The notes below the pieces were generated by a model. It was not told the origin of the DNA. It searched no databases and saw only the letters and a program-made list of their open reading frames with translations. The position numbers and the translations under genes were made by a program. Of a stretch of 64,000 nt of DNA, positions 1 through 8,015 are shown one piece after another. Origin of the DNA: JADKAV01 sp037046735 (lineage in GTDB: Bacteria; Actinomycetota; Actinomycetes; S36-B12; UBA10799); contig JBAOHC010000027.1 of assembly GCA_037046735.1 (NCBI GenBank), positions 372,001 through 436,000 on the forward strand, in the 5' to 3' direction. Each line of letters opens with the position of its first letter. The first letter of the stretch is position 1.

Positions 1-2
1 GC

Positions 3-212
3 GGGCCCACCCCCTTGGTGAGCTTCCTGCCGGCCTTCTGGCTGCTCGTGCCGGGGGCGCTGGGCCTGGTGGGAGTGGCGAAGTACATCGGGGATGAGCG
101 CATCTACGGAGCGGAATCCCTGCTGACCACGGCCGAGACGATGGTGGCCATCGCGCTGGGCGTCCTTGCTGGCACCTCGCTTGCGGGCAGGCTCACTCGG
201 TCCCGCGGCTAG
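3..212 (+). CDS. Threonine/serine exporter-like protein, C-terminal fragment
   Basis: The window opens inside this gene; the frame is open from base 3 to a TAG stop, showing the last 69 residues. They form two hydrophobic segments, one around FLPAFWLLVPGALGLVG and one around MVAIALGVLAGTSLAG, joined by a short polar loop (DERIYGAES). The FLPxFWLLVPG signature is characteristic of the C-terminal membrane half of the ThrE / DUF3815 family, inner-membrane exporters of threonine and serine. It ends in a basic SRG tail. Without the N-terminal half the substrate is inferred from family only. Confidence 0.6.
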   Translation, partial: GPTPLVSFLPAFWLLVPGALGLVGVAKYIGDERIYGAESLLTTAETMVAIALGVLAGTSLAGRLTRSRG

Positions 213-269
213 AGGGCCATGGGCCCGGATGGGCTTGCGATTGGGTCCTCACGACCTCGGCGCCTGCGC

Positions 270-821
270 TCAGCGACGGCCGAGCTCCAATGAGGGTTCT
301 CCGGGCGTGCAACCGGGGGGCTGGGAGTTCCCGCTGATGGTGAAGTCGCCGCAGGTGAAGATGCGCTCCTGGATGGTGCCGATGCCGTAGGCGCCGGCGA
401 CCACCACGGCCACCGCGGCGATGACCGCCCCGCGGTCGCGCCACGTCGCGTCCTCGGCAAGATCGGGGGCGGAGAAGCGGATGAGGATCGCCACCATCAC
501 CGGCGCCCCGAGCAAGGTCACCAGGGTTCCAAACCAGGCCAGTTCCGGCCTCGACCCGGGAGCGAACTCGATCGCAAGCGCGAGCCAGACGGTCGGGATC
601 AGCAGTGCGAGGGCCCCCCAACCGACCCGCTGACGGACCCCGCCCGAGACTGCGACGAGAACGAACGCGGCAGTAGCGACCGCCCACAGGCTCAGGACTT
701 GCGGGAAGAAGACGGTCCCCCAGGCACCGAGTGTGAACGCGGGCCACCACGCGATCGAACTGAAGGCCACCACTCCCACTCCGGCGATGCGCAGACTCGG
801 GGTGCGAGGGTGCTCGTCCAT
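270..821 (-). CDS. Small polytopic membrane protein, unknown function
   Basis: 183 residues starting MDEHPRTPSLR. The start at 821 is preferred over the upstream in-frame extension because that extension runs into the tandem repeat at 939-1196 and because a -10 hexamer TAGAAT lies 7 nt upstream of this ATG. The protein has about four to five hydrophobic segments (residues ~12-30, 33-55, 60-80, 95-115, 130-147). The last ~35 residues are outside the final helix and hold two cysteines (TCGD and PPGCTPG), which could form a disulfide outside the cell. I do not recognise the family. It converges on the ThrE-like gene. Confidence 0.6.
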   Translation of the reverse strand: MDEHPRTPSLRIAGVGVVAFSSIAWWPAFTLGAWGTVFFPQVLSLWAVATAAFVLVAVSGGVRQRVGWGALALLIPTVWLALAIEFAPGSRPELAWFGTLVTLLGAPVMVAILIRFSAPDLAEDATWRDRGAVIAAVAVVVAGAYGIGTIQERIFTCGDFTISGNSQPPGCTPGEPSLELGRR

Positions 822-828
822 CGCACTG

Positions 829-834
829 ATTCTA
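829..834 (-). promoter_or_regulatory. -10 hexamer TAGAAT, leaderless start
   Basis: TAGAAT on the minus strand ends 7 nt before the ATG at 821, with no Shine-Dalgarno between them. This is the geometry of an actinobacterial leaderless transcript. Confidence 0.5.
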
Positions 835-938
835 CGGCTGCGCCTGTGCTCCCAGGAACCGCTCTTCGGATGTGCCTGCCACACAGCCACGGGGCGCGCC
901 AGGGCCGCATGGTGGTTCGGTCGGCTCTGCTCGCGGCA

Positions 939-1196
939 CCACCTGGCCAGCGAAGATGTCAGCCACGGGGACTTTTCGTACGGCCCACTGACATGTTCGA
1001 CGGCGCCAGGCACTCGGCGGCCACCTGGCCAGCGAAGATGTCAGCCACGGGGACTTTTCGTACGGCCCACTGACAGGTTCGACGGCGCCAGGCACTCGGC
1101 GGCCACCTGGCCAGCGAAGATGTCAGCCACGGGGACTTTTCGTACGGCCCACTGACAGGTTCGACGGCGCCAGGCACTCGGCGGCCACCTGGCCAG
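939..1196. repeat. 82-bp tandem repeat, three copies plus 12 nt
   Basis: Units start at 939, 1021 and 1103, with a partial unit at 1185-1196. Copies are nearly identical; the clearest change is GACATGTTC in unit 1 to GACAGGTTC in units 2 and 3. Each unit holds inverted arms ATGTCAG and CTGACA(T/G) separated by 25 nt. The array lies between a minus-strand gene (start 821) and a plus-strand gene (start 1305), so it is in a divergent intergenic region. There are no variable spacers and no cas genes, so it is not a CRISPR array. Short open frames across it are translations of the repeat. The unit core is related to the array at 46587-46919. Confidence 0.9.
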
Positions 1197-1291
1197 GGTG
1201 GTGGGAGCCGCAGTTGGTACGGCTGCGGTCAACCGTCGCCGCTCAGCAGAACGGCTGCAGAAACGTCGGCCCGGCGCGCAAGGGGAACCAG

Positions 1292-1297
1292 TAGCCT
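1292..1297 (+). promoter_or_regulatory. -10 hexamer TAGCCT, leaderless start
   Basis: TAGCCT ends exactly 7 nt upstream of the GTG at 1305. No Shine-Dalgarno is present, and the tandem repeat ends about 95 nt upstream. Confidence 0.5.
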
Positions 1298-1304
1298 GTC
1301 CCCC

Positions 1305-2072
1305 GTGCCACACGAACTCGTAGCGGTCATTCTGGCCGCAGGCCTTGGCACGCGGTTGATGCCTCTGACCAGCCTGCGTCCCAAGTGTCTATGCCCCATC
1401 GACAACGTGGCGTTGCTCGATCTGGCGGTCGCCTCTGTCCGCCCGTACGCAGCGCACATCGCAGTAAACACCCACTACCTCGCCGAGCAGGTCGAAGCGC
1501 ACGTTGCTGGCACCGGAATCCACCTCTCCCCGGAACGGGACGCACTGCTGGGCAGCGGCGGGGCCCTGGGACACCTGCGGGCCTGGATCGACGGTCGGCC
1601 GGTCTTGGTCCGCAATGCCGACGCGTACTTGACCGATGACCTCAGAGACCTCGTCGACGGCTGGACCGGGGAACACCCGCGTATCCTCGTGCGCAACATC
1701 CACCGTCCCGCGGACTTCGGCACCTTTCGGTATGTGGGCGTGTGCCTGGTCCCCGGCGCGACGGTTGCGACGCTGCCCGACGCGGCGTGCGGGCTCTACG
1801 AGCGAGTGTGGAAGCCTGCCTGGGACGACGGCACCCTGGAGCTGGTCGAGGCGCAGGGGGACGTGGTCGACTGCGGCACCCACGCGGACTACCTGACCGC
1901 GAACCTGCTGGCCTCCGGGGGCCGATCGGTGATCGGAGACGGGGCCGTTGTCGAAGGCACCGCGGTCCGCTGCGTGATCTGGCCCGGGGCATACGTGGGG
2001 CCTGACGAGCACCTGGTGGATGTCGTGCGCGCGGATCGGCACATCACCATCCCGGGTGTCGTTGTCAAATAG
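1305..2072 (+). CDS. Sugar-1-phosphate nucleotidyltransferase-like protein
   Basis: 255 residues from GTG. The N-terminus carries the nucleotidyltransferase signature: AVILAAGLGTRLMPLT (residues ~7-22) followed by RPKCLCPI, which binds the nucleotide triphosphate in GT-A fold enzymes such as glucose-1-phosphate thymidylyl- and uridylyltransferases. GSGGALGHL and VRNADAYLTDDL (~residues 84-110) match the family substrate and metal-binding segments. The last ~50 residues (IGDGAVVEGTAVRCVIWPGAYVG) look like one to two turns of a left-handed beta helix, as in pyrophosphorylases. The family transfers NMP to a sugar phosphate; the actual sugar cannot be read here and no sugar-pathway genes are adjacent. 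Confidence 0.8.
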   Translation: MPHELVAVILAAGLGTRLMPLTSLRPKCLCPIDNVALLDLAVASVRPYAAHIAVNTHYLAEQVEAHVAGTGIHLSPERDALLGSGGALGHLRAWIDGRPVLVRNADAYLTDDLRDLVDGWTGEHPRILVRNIHRPADFGTFRYVGVCLVPGATVATLPDAACGLYERVWKPAWDDGTLELVEAQGDVVDCGTHADYLTANLLASGGRSVIGDGAVVEGTAVRCVIWPGAYVGPDEHLVDVVRADRHITIPGVVVK

Positions 2073-2424
2073 CGCACAACCCAGCAGGTGGTCTTTCTGA
2101 GTAGGGTCGACGGCCGCCCAGCGACCCCGCCTTTGCGCCCTTGGTGTGTCCTTCCACGCCGCAGGTCGAATTGGCCGGGGAGCAGCCAACGCGCGGCGAG
2201 CGCGTCGGCTGCTTCTCATGTCGGTCGGCCGACTCTTCACCTGACTGAATGCAGGTCCCTTCTCCTCCAACATGCCCACGCACGATGTGGGCCGCCTCAA
2301 ACTCCAATGGTGATCAGCAATCTGGCTGACGTAGGCAAACGTCCGCCAGGTCAGCGGTCATGCCCACGTCTGCAGACCCCGTAGCTGCGTGTGCCCGACG
2401 CAACGTGGGCCATGCATATGGACC
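2073..2424. other. 352-nt stretch without a supported gene
   Basis: Open frames exist on both strands but lack family resemblance, a ribosome binding site or consistent third-position G+C. I see no RNA gene or clear repeat. It starts the decayed zone that runs to about 4.8 kb. Confidence 0.5.
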
Positions 2425-2601
2425 TCACTTGTCGTGGAGCATGTCTTTCGCCTTGTCGGCCAACTCGTCTGCCTTGTCCTTGACCTCGGTCACGACGTCG
2501 GCGACCTTGTCCTTGACGGTGTCGACCTTCTCCTGAACTTCTGCGGTCGTTCGGTCCGCTTTGCCTTCAGCTTCAAGGTCTTTGTCGCCGGTGACTACGT
2601 G
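2425..2601 (-). pseudogene. CsbD-family stress protein, 5'-truncated remnant
   Basis: The minus strand reads GDKDLEAEGKAD, then lysine/glutamate-rich heptads (QEKVDTVKDKVADV) and ends KDMLHDK before a TGA at 2425. This is the classic C-terminal two thirds of a CsbD-like general stress protein, a small charged helical protein. No start codon or N-terminal helix precedes it: upstream the frame reads unrelated sequence, and a different frame encodes a membrane peptide (2595-2669). A deletion probably joined two genes. It is either a remnant or, if an indel is a sequencing error, an odd membrane-CsbD fusion. Confidence 0.55.
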
Positions 2602-2669
2602 TTCGCAATAACCCCGGTGACCCCCAACGCGACAGCGAGTAGAAGAACAACAAGACCAGCGATGACCAT
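2595..2669 (-). CDS. Tiny hydrophobic peptide ORF, probably truncated membrane protein
   Basis: 24 codons from ATG 2669 to TAG 2595, with a good Shine-Dalgarno (GGGAGGT at 2676-2682, 7 nt upstream). The peptide MVIAGLVVLLLAVALG plus a short tail is one transmembrane helix. It resembles the N-terminus of longer actinobacterial small membrane proteins with a VTGVxxNT segment, so it may be the front end of a gene cut by the same deletion that truncated the CsbD remnant. It could also be a real micropeptide. Confidence 0.35.
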   Translation of the reverse strand: MVIAGLVVLLLAVALGVTGVIANT

Positions 2670-2930
2670 GGTCATACCTCCCGGTACGTACCTTGAGGGA
2701 GTTCCCTCGGTGTTACGGGTCCGCGGTGAGCCCCAACGTGGGACCCCGAAAGGCCTAGTTCCAGTGGACGCCGGTAACACAGACAAGTCAAGGACCGGCC
2801 CCAGGTAGCGTGTCACGATCGGACTACTCCTCACGACCGGACCTGCTGATTCCAACTCTCCACTCTGGCGCACCGAGGCACCCCGCGTCACCCAGGTGCT
2901 GGCCAGATCAATCGCCCTCTGGTGACGAAT

Positions 2931-3217
2931 CACTGGACCTGATCAGGGCGACTCGATCGGCGTGAACCCGCACCTGCTCCTCGCGCAGCGCGGCATGACC
3001 ACAAACGATCGCGAGGGGATCGTCGGCCAGAGAAGGTTCGATGGCAAGTGCTTCGGCGATTTCGCGGCGGGCGTCCTCGGCATGACCCCGCCCGCAAGTG
3101 CCAGCGCACGATAACAGGGCCCCCAGAGAATGCCGGGACCTGGATCAGCCCTGCCTCTGCCAGCGCCTCAAAGCCCTCGCCGCGGAGGATGTGATCGAGG
3201 GCAATCATGCCGAGCAA
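2931..3217 (-). pseudogene. TPR-like protein remnant, frameshifted
   Basis: Read on the minus strand, one frame opens MLGMIALDHILRGEGFEAL and then loses sense. A neighbouring frame continues with GALLSCAG, DARREIAEALAIEPSLADD and HAALREEQVRVHADR before a stop near the GGCGATTGA at about 2920. The alternating A/L/E pattern is that of a degenerate tetratricopeptide repeat tail. At least one indel separates the parts, and no intact start-to-stop frame exists. Function cannot be assigned. Confidence 0.4.
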
Positions 3218-3447
3218 TGACCCGGGGCTGGGCCGGATCCGCCCTCAGCGCTTCGCGCACCGACCGTCCGTAGTACTCGCCTGGGTCGTCGGCAGTAGGC
3301 TCTGTACCCCCGGACGGGGATGTGCCACGGGGACGTGGTGTCGACTGCGACTCCGGATAGCCGTGCGGAAAGCCTCTACGTGCTGGACTACTTGAACAGC
3401 GCACTTGATGATTCGGCCCCGCACCGTGGGACGGCGTTGTCCCGCCC

Positions 3448-3790
3448 GTGCGGACCCTCAACGTGACGCCAGCGCCGCTGGCAATGGCGTTAGGAGGCGA
3501 CTCCAATCTGCACATCGCCACCGACAATCAGCCGGGCGCCACCGCGGACTCGGTCAGCGAGTACCCCGCCGCCTGGACCTCCGCGAGCACCGCGCTGCGG
3601 ATTCTGCGGGGCCCGGCGACCGGCGTCGACCTGCCCTTCGGTCTCGCCTTCAGCCCCGGATGGGCGGATGTTCGTCGCCAATGCGCCCGTCTCCGCGTCT
3701 GATTCCTCCATCACTGCCTACGCCGCAGGATGGGCCGCCGGCGATACACCACCGGGTGGGACAAGCGCCGAGCGCGACCAGTCGGTGATC
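3448..3790 (+). pseudogene. NHL/six-bladed beta-propeller protein remnant
   Basis: One plus-strand frame reads ALRILRGPATGVDLPFGLAF, and after a frame change near 3665 continues MFVANAPVSASDSSITAYAAG. Together these are one and a half blades of the repeat 'GLDLPxGLAFDxxGxMFVANxxxxSITVYA', known from secreted NHL-type propeller proteins. A single-base indel breaks the frame; there is no signal peptide or complete domain. It is probably a residue of a longer extracellular protein. Confidence 0.5.
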
Positions 3791-3961
3791 GCGTGTTGGC
3801 ACCGACCAGCGCCACGATCTTCATGCGCGGCGGCATGTGCGCGCCGCGGCAGACACGATGCAAACCCAACCGCTACCCGTGATCGGTGTGGCTGCCGCGC
3901 CTCTTCTGTCAGATCCTCCTCGATGGGTAACTGCCGAACGGGAGGAAAGGACAGTCGGCGA

Positions 3962-4309
3962 CTATTGAGTGCGGTTGAACCGCGTCCAGCCGGAGTTGCC
4001 CTCCCACTTGATGCGCAGCACGCCGTCGCTCTGTCGATATCGGTTGTAGGTCACCCCGCTGCTATATGCGTCGTTGCCACGCAGTCGCAGCACATGCCCA
4101 CGGATGGTGCCGGTGTAAGTGATGTCGGTGAAACGCATGGTGATGCTTCGACCGCTGCGCACCATGACCATGCTGGCCCCGTTGGCAGGGCGGACCCAGG
4201 TGCTTTGCCCATGCGGCAAAGTCCCTGCCGATGCCGGCGCGGCAACCCCAATGGACAGGAGCGCAGCGATCGTGGTTGTTGCTACGGCGGCAAGTCTGAC
4301 GGGGTTCAT
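3962..4309 (-). CDS. Small secreted protein with signal peptide
   Basis: 115 residues from ATG 4309, preceded by GGAGGAACGCTC (Shine-Dalgarno with 7-nt spacing), so the start is well supported. Residues 1-28 form a Sec signal peptide (MNPVRL, hydrophobic core AAVATTTIAALLSIGVA, cleavage after APASA). The mature ~87 residues are rich in Gly, Arg and aromatic residues (MRFTDITYTGTIRG, RIKWEGNSGWTRF) and suggest a small beta-sheet extracellular domain. No cysteines are present in the mature part. The family is not recognised. It is the only intact gene in the decayed 2.1-4.8 kb zone. Confidence 0.65.
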   Translation of the reverse strand: MNPVRLAAVATTTIAALLSIGVAAPASAGTLPHGQSTWVRPANGASMVMVRSGRSITMRFTDITYTGTIRGHVLRLRGNDAYSSGVTYNRYRQSDGVLRIKWEGNSGWTRFNRTQ

Positions 4310-4394
4310 GAGCGTTCCTCCATGCTGGACGAGACTCTGACTGTACCTGCCGACAGGAGGCTCGAGTGTCAGCGATCACCGACCGGGGCAGGAC

Positions 4395-4663
4395 CTAGGA
4401 CAGCCCGCTGTCCCCTATCTTGGAGGCCCAGCACGCGGTGCGCAGCGCCGTAGCGGTTGACTTCTCGGAAGTCGTCAGCGACTCCGATGTTCCAGTCATC
4501 GCCGAGGCGGCGTCAGACGATGTAGTGACCGGGCGGAGTTTTGACCACTCCTCCAGTCGAGCCGACCCGTCCTCGTCGGACAATCCGGCCCAGGCTTGCG
4601 CCTTCTCGGAGCCTTGTCCAGTAATGCCTGACGTGTCTCAGGCGATAGAGCTTCGCCACTCAT
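4395..4663 (-). pseudogene. Small hypothetical gene with probable frameshift
   Basis: ATG 4663 follows GGAGGGACGG. The first ~17 codons (MSGEALSPETRQALLDK) join in sense with a neighbouring frame (GSEKAQAWAGLSDEDGS, EEWSKLRP) if one base is removed near 4612; that second frame ends at TAG 4395. The result would be about 89 residues, acidic and Ser/Thr-rich at the end (MTGTSESLTTSEKST). I do not recognise it. Confidence 0.3.
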
Positions 4664-4819
4664 GAACGAGGTCCGTCCCTCCGGGTTGGTGGTTTCTGCC
4701 GCCTCCCGCAGCCCATGGCCATCGCCGCGGCGATGTGGAGTGATTTCCCGAAGTCCTGTTCCGATAACCAACCACCGCCTGCTATGAGCCATCAATCGCG
4801 ACGATTCGGGGCATCGTTG

Positions 4820-4847
4820 CTGATTTCACGTGCGCACGTGAAATCAG
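4820..4847. promoter_or_regulatory. 28-bp perfect palindrome
   Basis: CTGATTTCACGTGC is followed directly by its exact reverse complement, with no loop. The centre holds CACGTG on both sides of GC. Perfect loop-less dyads of this length are typical of dimeric or tetrameric regulator operators or recombinase sites rather than terminators. No intact gene starts nearby. Confidence 0.6.
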
Positions 4848-4858
4848 GTACAGAAAAG

Positions 4859-4887
4859 CCCTGACCAGAATGTGCTTCTGATCAGGG
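4859..4887 (-). terminator. Hairpin with CTTTTC tail, minus strand
   Basis: A 12-bp stem with one G-U-compatible mismatch (CCCTGACCAGAA / TTCTGATCAGGG) and 5-nt loop; on the minus strand it is followed by CTTTTCTG. It lies just past a 15-nt copy of the tRNA-Pro tail (4897-4911), so it may belong to a lost second tRNA copy. Confidence 0.45.
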
Positions 4888-4896
4888 GTTTCCCCT

Positions 4897-4911
4897 GTCG
4901 GGCTGACAGGA
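4897..4911 (-). repeat. 15-nt direct copy of the tRNA-Pro 3' end
   Basis: GTCGGGCTGACAGGA is identical to 5010-5024, which spans the acceptor and T-stem end of tRNA-Pro. Such tail duplications mark tRNA-targeted integrase attachment sites or degraded tRNA copies. No integrase gene is present in the window apart from housekeeping-type xerD. Confidence 0.5.
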
Positions 4912-4968
4912 ACCGACCACTCGCCTGCGGCGAGCGGTCTCCCAAATCCTGCAGTGCAATCACGAGAC

Positions 4969-5008
4969 AAAGCCGAAGACCCGGGAAGCATCCCGGGTCT
5001 TCGGCTTT
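4969..5008 (-). terminator. Terminator of tRNA-Pro
   Basis: AAAGCCGAAGACCCGGGA pairs with TCCCGGGTCTTCGGCTTT around an AGCA loop: an 18-bp perfect stem starting 3 nt after the tRNA 3' end. The T-run on the minus strand is short (CTTTG), but stem strength and position make a terminator the best call. Confidence 0.75.
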
Positions 5009-5010
5009 GG

Positions 5011-5084
<74 letters not shown>

Positions 5085-5156
5085 CTGCACCCGCAGATGC
5101 GTCCCCAACAATACAGGCTGAAGGGTGCGTGCCCGACGCCCCCTCCGGCCGGTGGC

Positions 5157-5780
5157 TCAGATCCAGCCCAGTACACCGACGAACAGCACCAGCAGCAGCG
5201 CGTCGACCGCGAACAGGGTGCCGATGACTCGGAACTGGCGACGCGCGGGCCAGTCGTAGGCCAGGAAGGCTGCCAGGAAGAAGGGGATGTACACCGCCAC
5301 GAAGACCGGCAGCGGACCCCACCACGGGTAGACCCACACGAATGCCGGCGTCATGGCCAGGAAGATCTCGAACACAGCGAAGAAGCCGGCCCATCCCACG
5401 GCGAAGGCCCAGCGGTTCGGGACTCCCAGGATCGTGGTCTTCGGGTCCGGCGGCAGGAATTTGCTGGCGACCAGCCCGGCGACGGAAAACATGAGGCTGA
5501 GCTCCACGCCCACGCCGACCAGCAGCAGGAACGCCGTTCCGGTGGGCACCGTCCACAAGGCGTGCCCCGAGCCGTGCTGGATCACCGCGTTGACGATCTC
5601 GACGAACCAGTGCACCCCGTAGAGCGCCAGCCCAGCCGCGATCCCCTTGAAGTTCCGGTTCGCGTACTCGTTGCCGTAGATGTACATCACCAGCGCGAGC
5701 ATCGGAATCAGATACCACTGGAAGGATGCGCCGGTGCGCAGCAGATCCAAGGCCTGCGCCGTCGCCTCGGGGTTGTTCAT
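5157..5780 (-). CDS. Conserved polytopic membrane protein, unknown function
   Basis: 207 residues starting MNNPEATAQALDLLR at 5780. The upstream in-frame extension is basic, low-complexity and overlaps the 3' end of der, so it is rejected. Six to seven hydrophobic segments are visible (for example WYLIPMLALVMYIYG, GIAAGLALYGVHWFVEIV, FLLLVGVGVELSLMFSVAGL, FAVGWAGFFAVFEIFLAM, PVFVAVYIPFFLAAFL, VDALLLVLFVGVLGWI). Conserved-looking charged or polar residues within helices (HWFVE, GVELS) might form a substrate path. No family recognised. It follows der on the same strand 70 nt downstream, and tRNA-Pro lies beyond it. Confidence 0.65.
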   Translation of the reverse strand: MNNPEATAQALDLLRTGASFQWYLIPMLALVMYIYGNEYANRNFKGIAAGLALYGVHWFVEIVNAVIQHGSGHALWTVPTGTAFLLLVGVGVELSLMFSVAGLVASKFLPPDPKTTILGVPNRWAFAVGWAGFFAVFEIFLAMTPAFVWVYPWWGPLPVFVAVYIPFFLAAFLAYDWPARRQFRVIGTLFAVDALLLVLFVGVLGWI

Positions 5781-5850
5781 GGCCCCAGCATTGCGGGCCG
5801 GCATCGCGGACCGCTCAGCGACCTGCGACCGCCTGTACCGCTCACAGCCC

Positions 5851-7299
5851 TTATCGGCGCTTACGCCGCTCCCGGATCCGCAGGTTGATCCGAATCGGGG
5901 TGCCGACGTAGCCGAACTCCTCACGCAGCCGGCGCTCGATGAAGCGGCGGTAGCCGTGCTCCAGGAAGCCGGTCGTGAACAGCGCGAACGTGGGCGGGCG
6001 GGTGCTCGCCTGGGTGGCGAACAGCACCCGCGGCTGTTTGCCGCCCCGGATGGGGTGCGGGTGGGTGTCGCGCAACTCGGCGACGAACTTGTTCAGCCGG
6101 CCGGTCGAAACCCGGGTCGCCCACGAGTCCAGGGCGGTCTCCAGCAACTGCACGATCTTGCGCGTCCCACGACCGGTCATCGCGGACAAGTTGACCGTCT
6201 GTGCCCACGGCACGAAGACCAGGTCAAGGTCGATCTCGCGGGCCAGAGTGTGCCGGCGCTCGTCGTCCATCAGGTCCCACTTGGAGAACGCGATGACCAG
6301 GGCGCGGCCGGCGTCGATGACCATCTGCACGATCCGGATGTCCTGCTCGGAGATCGGTTCGCTGGCATCGATCACGACCAGCGCGACATCGGCGCGTTCC
6401 ACGGCACGCTGGGTCCGCAAGGAGGCGTAGTACTCGTGACCTGACGCCTCCTTGACGCGCCGGCGGATGCCTGCGGTGTCCACGAAGAGCCACGGCTCAC
6501 CGTCCAGGATCACGACCTCGTCCACGGGGTCCACGGTGGTGCCAGCGACCGAGTCGACCACCGCCCGCTGCGAACCGGCGAGGCGATTCAGCAGCGACGA
6601 CTTCCCGACGTTGGGCCGGCCCACGATGGCCACCCGGCGGGGACCGGCGTGCACCGTGCCGGAGCCCTCCGCCGGCAGGACCGCGACGATCTCGTCGAGC
6701 AGGTCACCGCTGCCCCGGCCGTGCAGGCCGGACACCGGGTAGGGCTCCCCCAGGCCCAACGACCACAGCGCGGCAGCGTCCGACTCCCCCACCATGTCGT
6801 CCACCTTGTTCGCAGCCAGGATGACTGGCTTGCCGGACGCCCGCAGGATCGGCACGACCCGTTCATCGCTGTCCTGCACCCCCACTGTGGCATCCACCAC
6901 GAACACCACAACGTCAGCCTCGTCGACCGCGCGGGTCGCCTGGGCGGCGATGTTCGCCTGCATCCCGGTGGCGTCGTACTCCCAGCCGCCGGTGTCCACC
7001 AGTTGAAACTGCGTGCCGGCCCACTCCGCGGTGTAACGCACCCGATCGCGGGTCACGCCGGGCACATCCTGCACGACCGCCTCGCGCCGGCCGATGATCC
7101 GGTTGACCAGCGTGGACTTGCCCACGTTGGGCCGGCCGATGATCGCCACGACGGGCAGCATCGGCTCCGGCTCGACCTCGACGGCCTCGTCGGGGTACTC
7201 CTGTTCAGCAATAGCGGCCGCAGCGGCGGCCAACGCCTCGAGATCCTCTCCGGCCACGTCGTCGGTGTAGACCTCGTCGCCGGGTATCTGCTCGCTCAC
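5851..7299 (-). CDS. der: Ribosome-assembly GTPase Der (EngA)
   Basis: 482 residues. Two tandem GTPase domains are evident: GRPNVGKS at residues 55-62 with DTGG (102-105) and NKVD (164-167), then GRPNVGKS at 227-234 with DTAG (274-277) and SKWD (339-342, the NKxD box with Ser). The last ~100 residues form the KH-like domain that touches rRNA. The first ~48 residues are an acidic Ala/Glu-rich extension common in actinobacteria. Der acts in late 50S subunit assembly. The start codon overlaps the cmk stop by 4 nt (ATGA), the usual cmk-der operon. Confidence 0.97.
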   Translation of the reverse strand: MSEQIPGDEVYTDDVAGEDLEALAAAAAAIAEQEYPDEAVEVEPEPMLPVVAIIGRPNVGKSTLVNRIIGRREAVVQDVPGVTRDRVRYTAEWAGTQFQLVDTGGWEYDATGMQANIAAQATRAVDEADVVVFVVDATVGVQDSDERVVPILRASGKPVILAANKVDDMVGESDAAALWSLGLGEPYPVSGLHGRGSGDLLDEIVAVLPAEGSGTVHAGPRRVAIVGRPNVGKSSLLNRLAGSQRAVVDSVAGTTVDPVDEVVILDGEPWLFVDTAGIRRRVKEASGHEYYASLRTQRAVERADVALVVIDASEPISEQDIRIVQMVIDAGRALVIAFSKWDLMDDERRHTLAREIDLDLVFVPWAQTVNLSAMTGRGTRKIVQLLETALDSWATRVSTGRLNKFVAELRDTHPHPIRGGKQPRVLFATQASTRPPTFALFTTGFLEHGYRRFIERRLREEFGYVGTPIRINLRIRERRKRR

Positions 7300-7952
7300 A
7301 TGCGCTCCTTGATCAATGTGGCCACATGGTCGATGACCTCCGGCAGGGTCATGAATGTGGCGTCGACGTGCACCGCGTCGTCGGCTGCCAGCAGCGGGGA
7401 CACGGTTCGGCTGGAATCAGCGGCATCGCGCGCCGCGAGGCTGGCGCCGGTGGCGTCGACGTCGTCGTCGTGGCCGCGCTCGGCATTCTCCAGCGCCCGC
7501 CGGGCTGCCCGCGCTTCGACATCGGCGGTCAGGTACACCTTCAACGTCGCGTCGGGGAAGACCACGGTCCCCAGATCCCGGCCTTCCGCAATCAGGTCCA
7601 CCACGGCCGCCTGGCGTTGCAGGTCTACCAAGCGCCGCCCGCACCTCGGGCACTGCACTGTAGGAGCTCACCGCAGCGGTGACCTCGGGTGTGCGGATGG
7701 CCTCCGAGACGTCCACGCCGTTGACCGTGATGGTGGGCGCCAACGGGTCGGTGCCGCTGACGATCTCCACCTCGTCCAAGCGGCCCGCGGCACGTCCTGC
7801 GGCGCAACGCCAGCGTCCAAACCCCACCAGGTCACGGCCCGGTACATCGCACCGGTGTCGAGATAGGCGAACCCGAGCCGCTGCGCGACCCCCTTCGACA
7901 CACTCGACTTCCCGGACCCGGAGGGCCCGTCCACGGCAACGATGACTGGCAT
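7296..7952 (-). CDS. cmk: Cytidylate kinase (frameshifted twice in this sequence)
   Basis: The N-terminus (MPVIVAVDGPSGSGKSSVSK, then DTGAMYRAVTWWGLDAGV) is the CMP kinase P-loop. The frame changes near 7780-7800, continues with LDEVEIVSGTDP and VNGVDVSEAIRTPEVTAAVSSYSAVPEVRA, changes again near 7628-7634, and resumes with LVDLQRQAAVV, EGRDLGTVVFPDA and RDAADSSRTVSPLLAADDAVHVD to the end. All family blocks are present, so only single-base indels break it. Cmk phosphorylates CMP/dCMP and is normally needed; sequencing error is the likelier explanation. It is the first gene before der. Confidence 0.85.
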
Positions 7953-8015
7953 GGGGTCCCGAGCCTATCGGCTGGTCACTTCCCCCGTTGTCGCGATGTG
8001 TGCTCTAGTGGTCAA

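Noticed and set aside
939..1196. Considered as a CRISPR array
   Set aside because: The whole unit is conserved, there are no unique spacers, and no cas genes occur.
2389..2808. 139-codon plus-strand open frame
   Set aside because: Its repetitive Val/Leu/Asp pattern is the antisense of the CsbD heptads.
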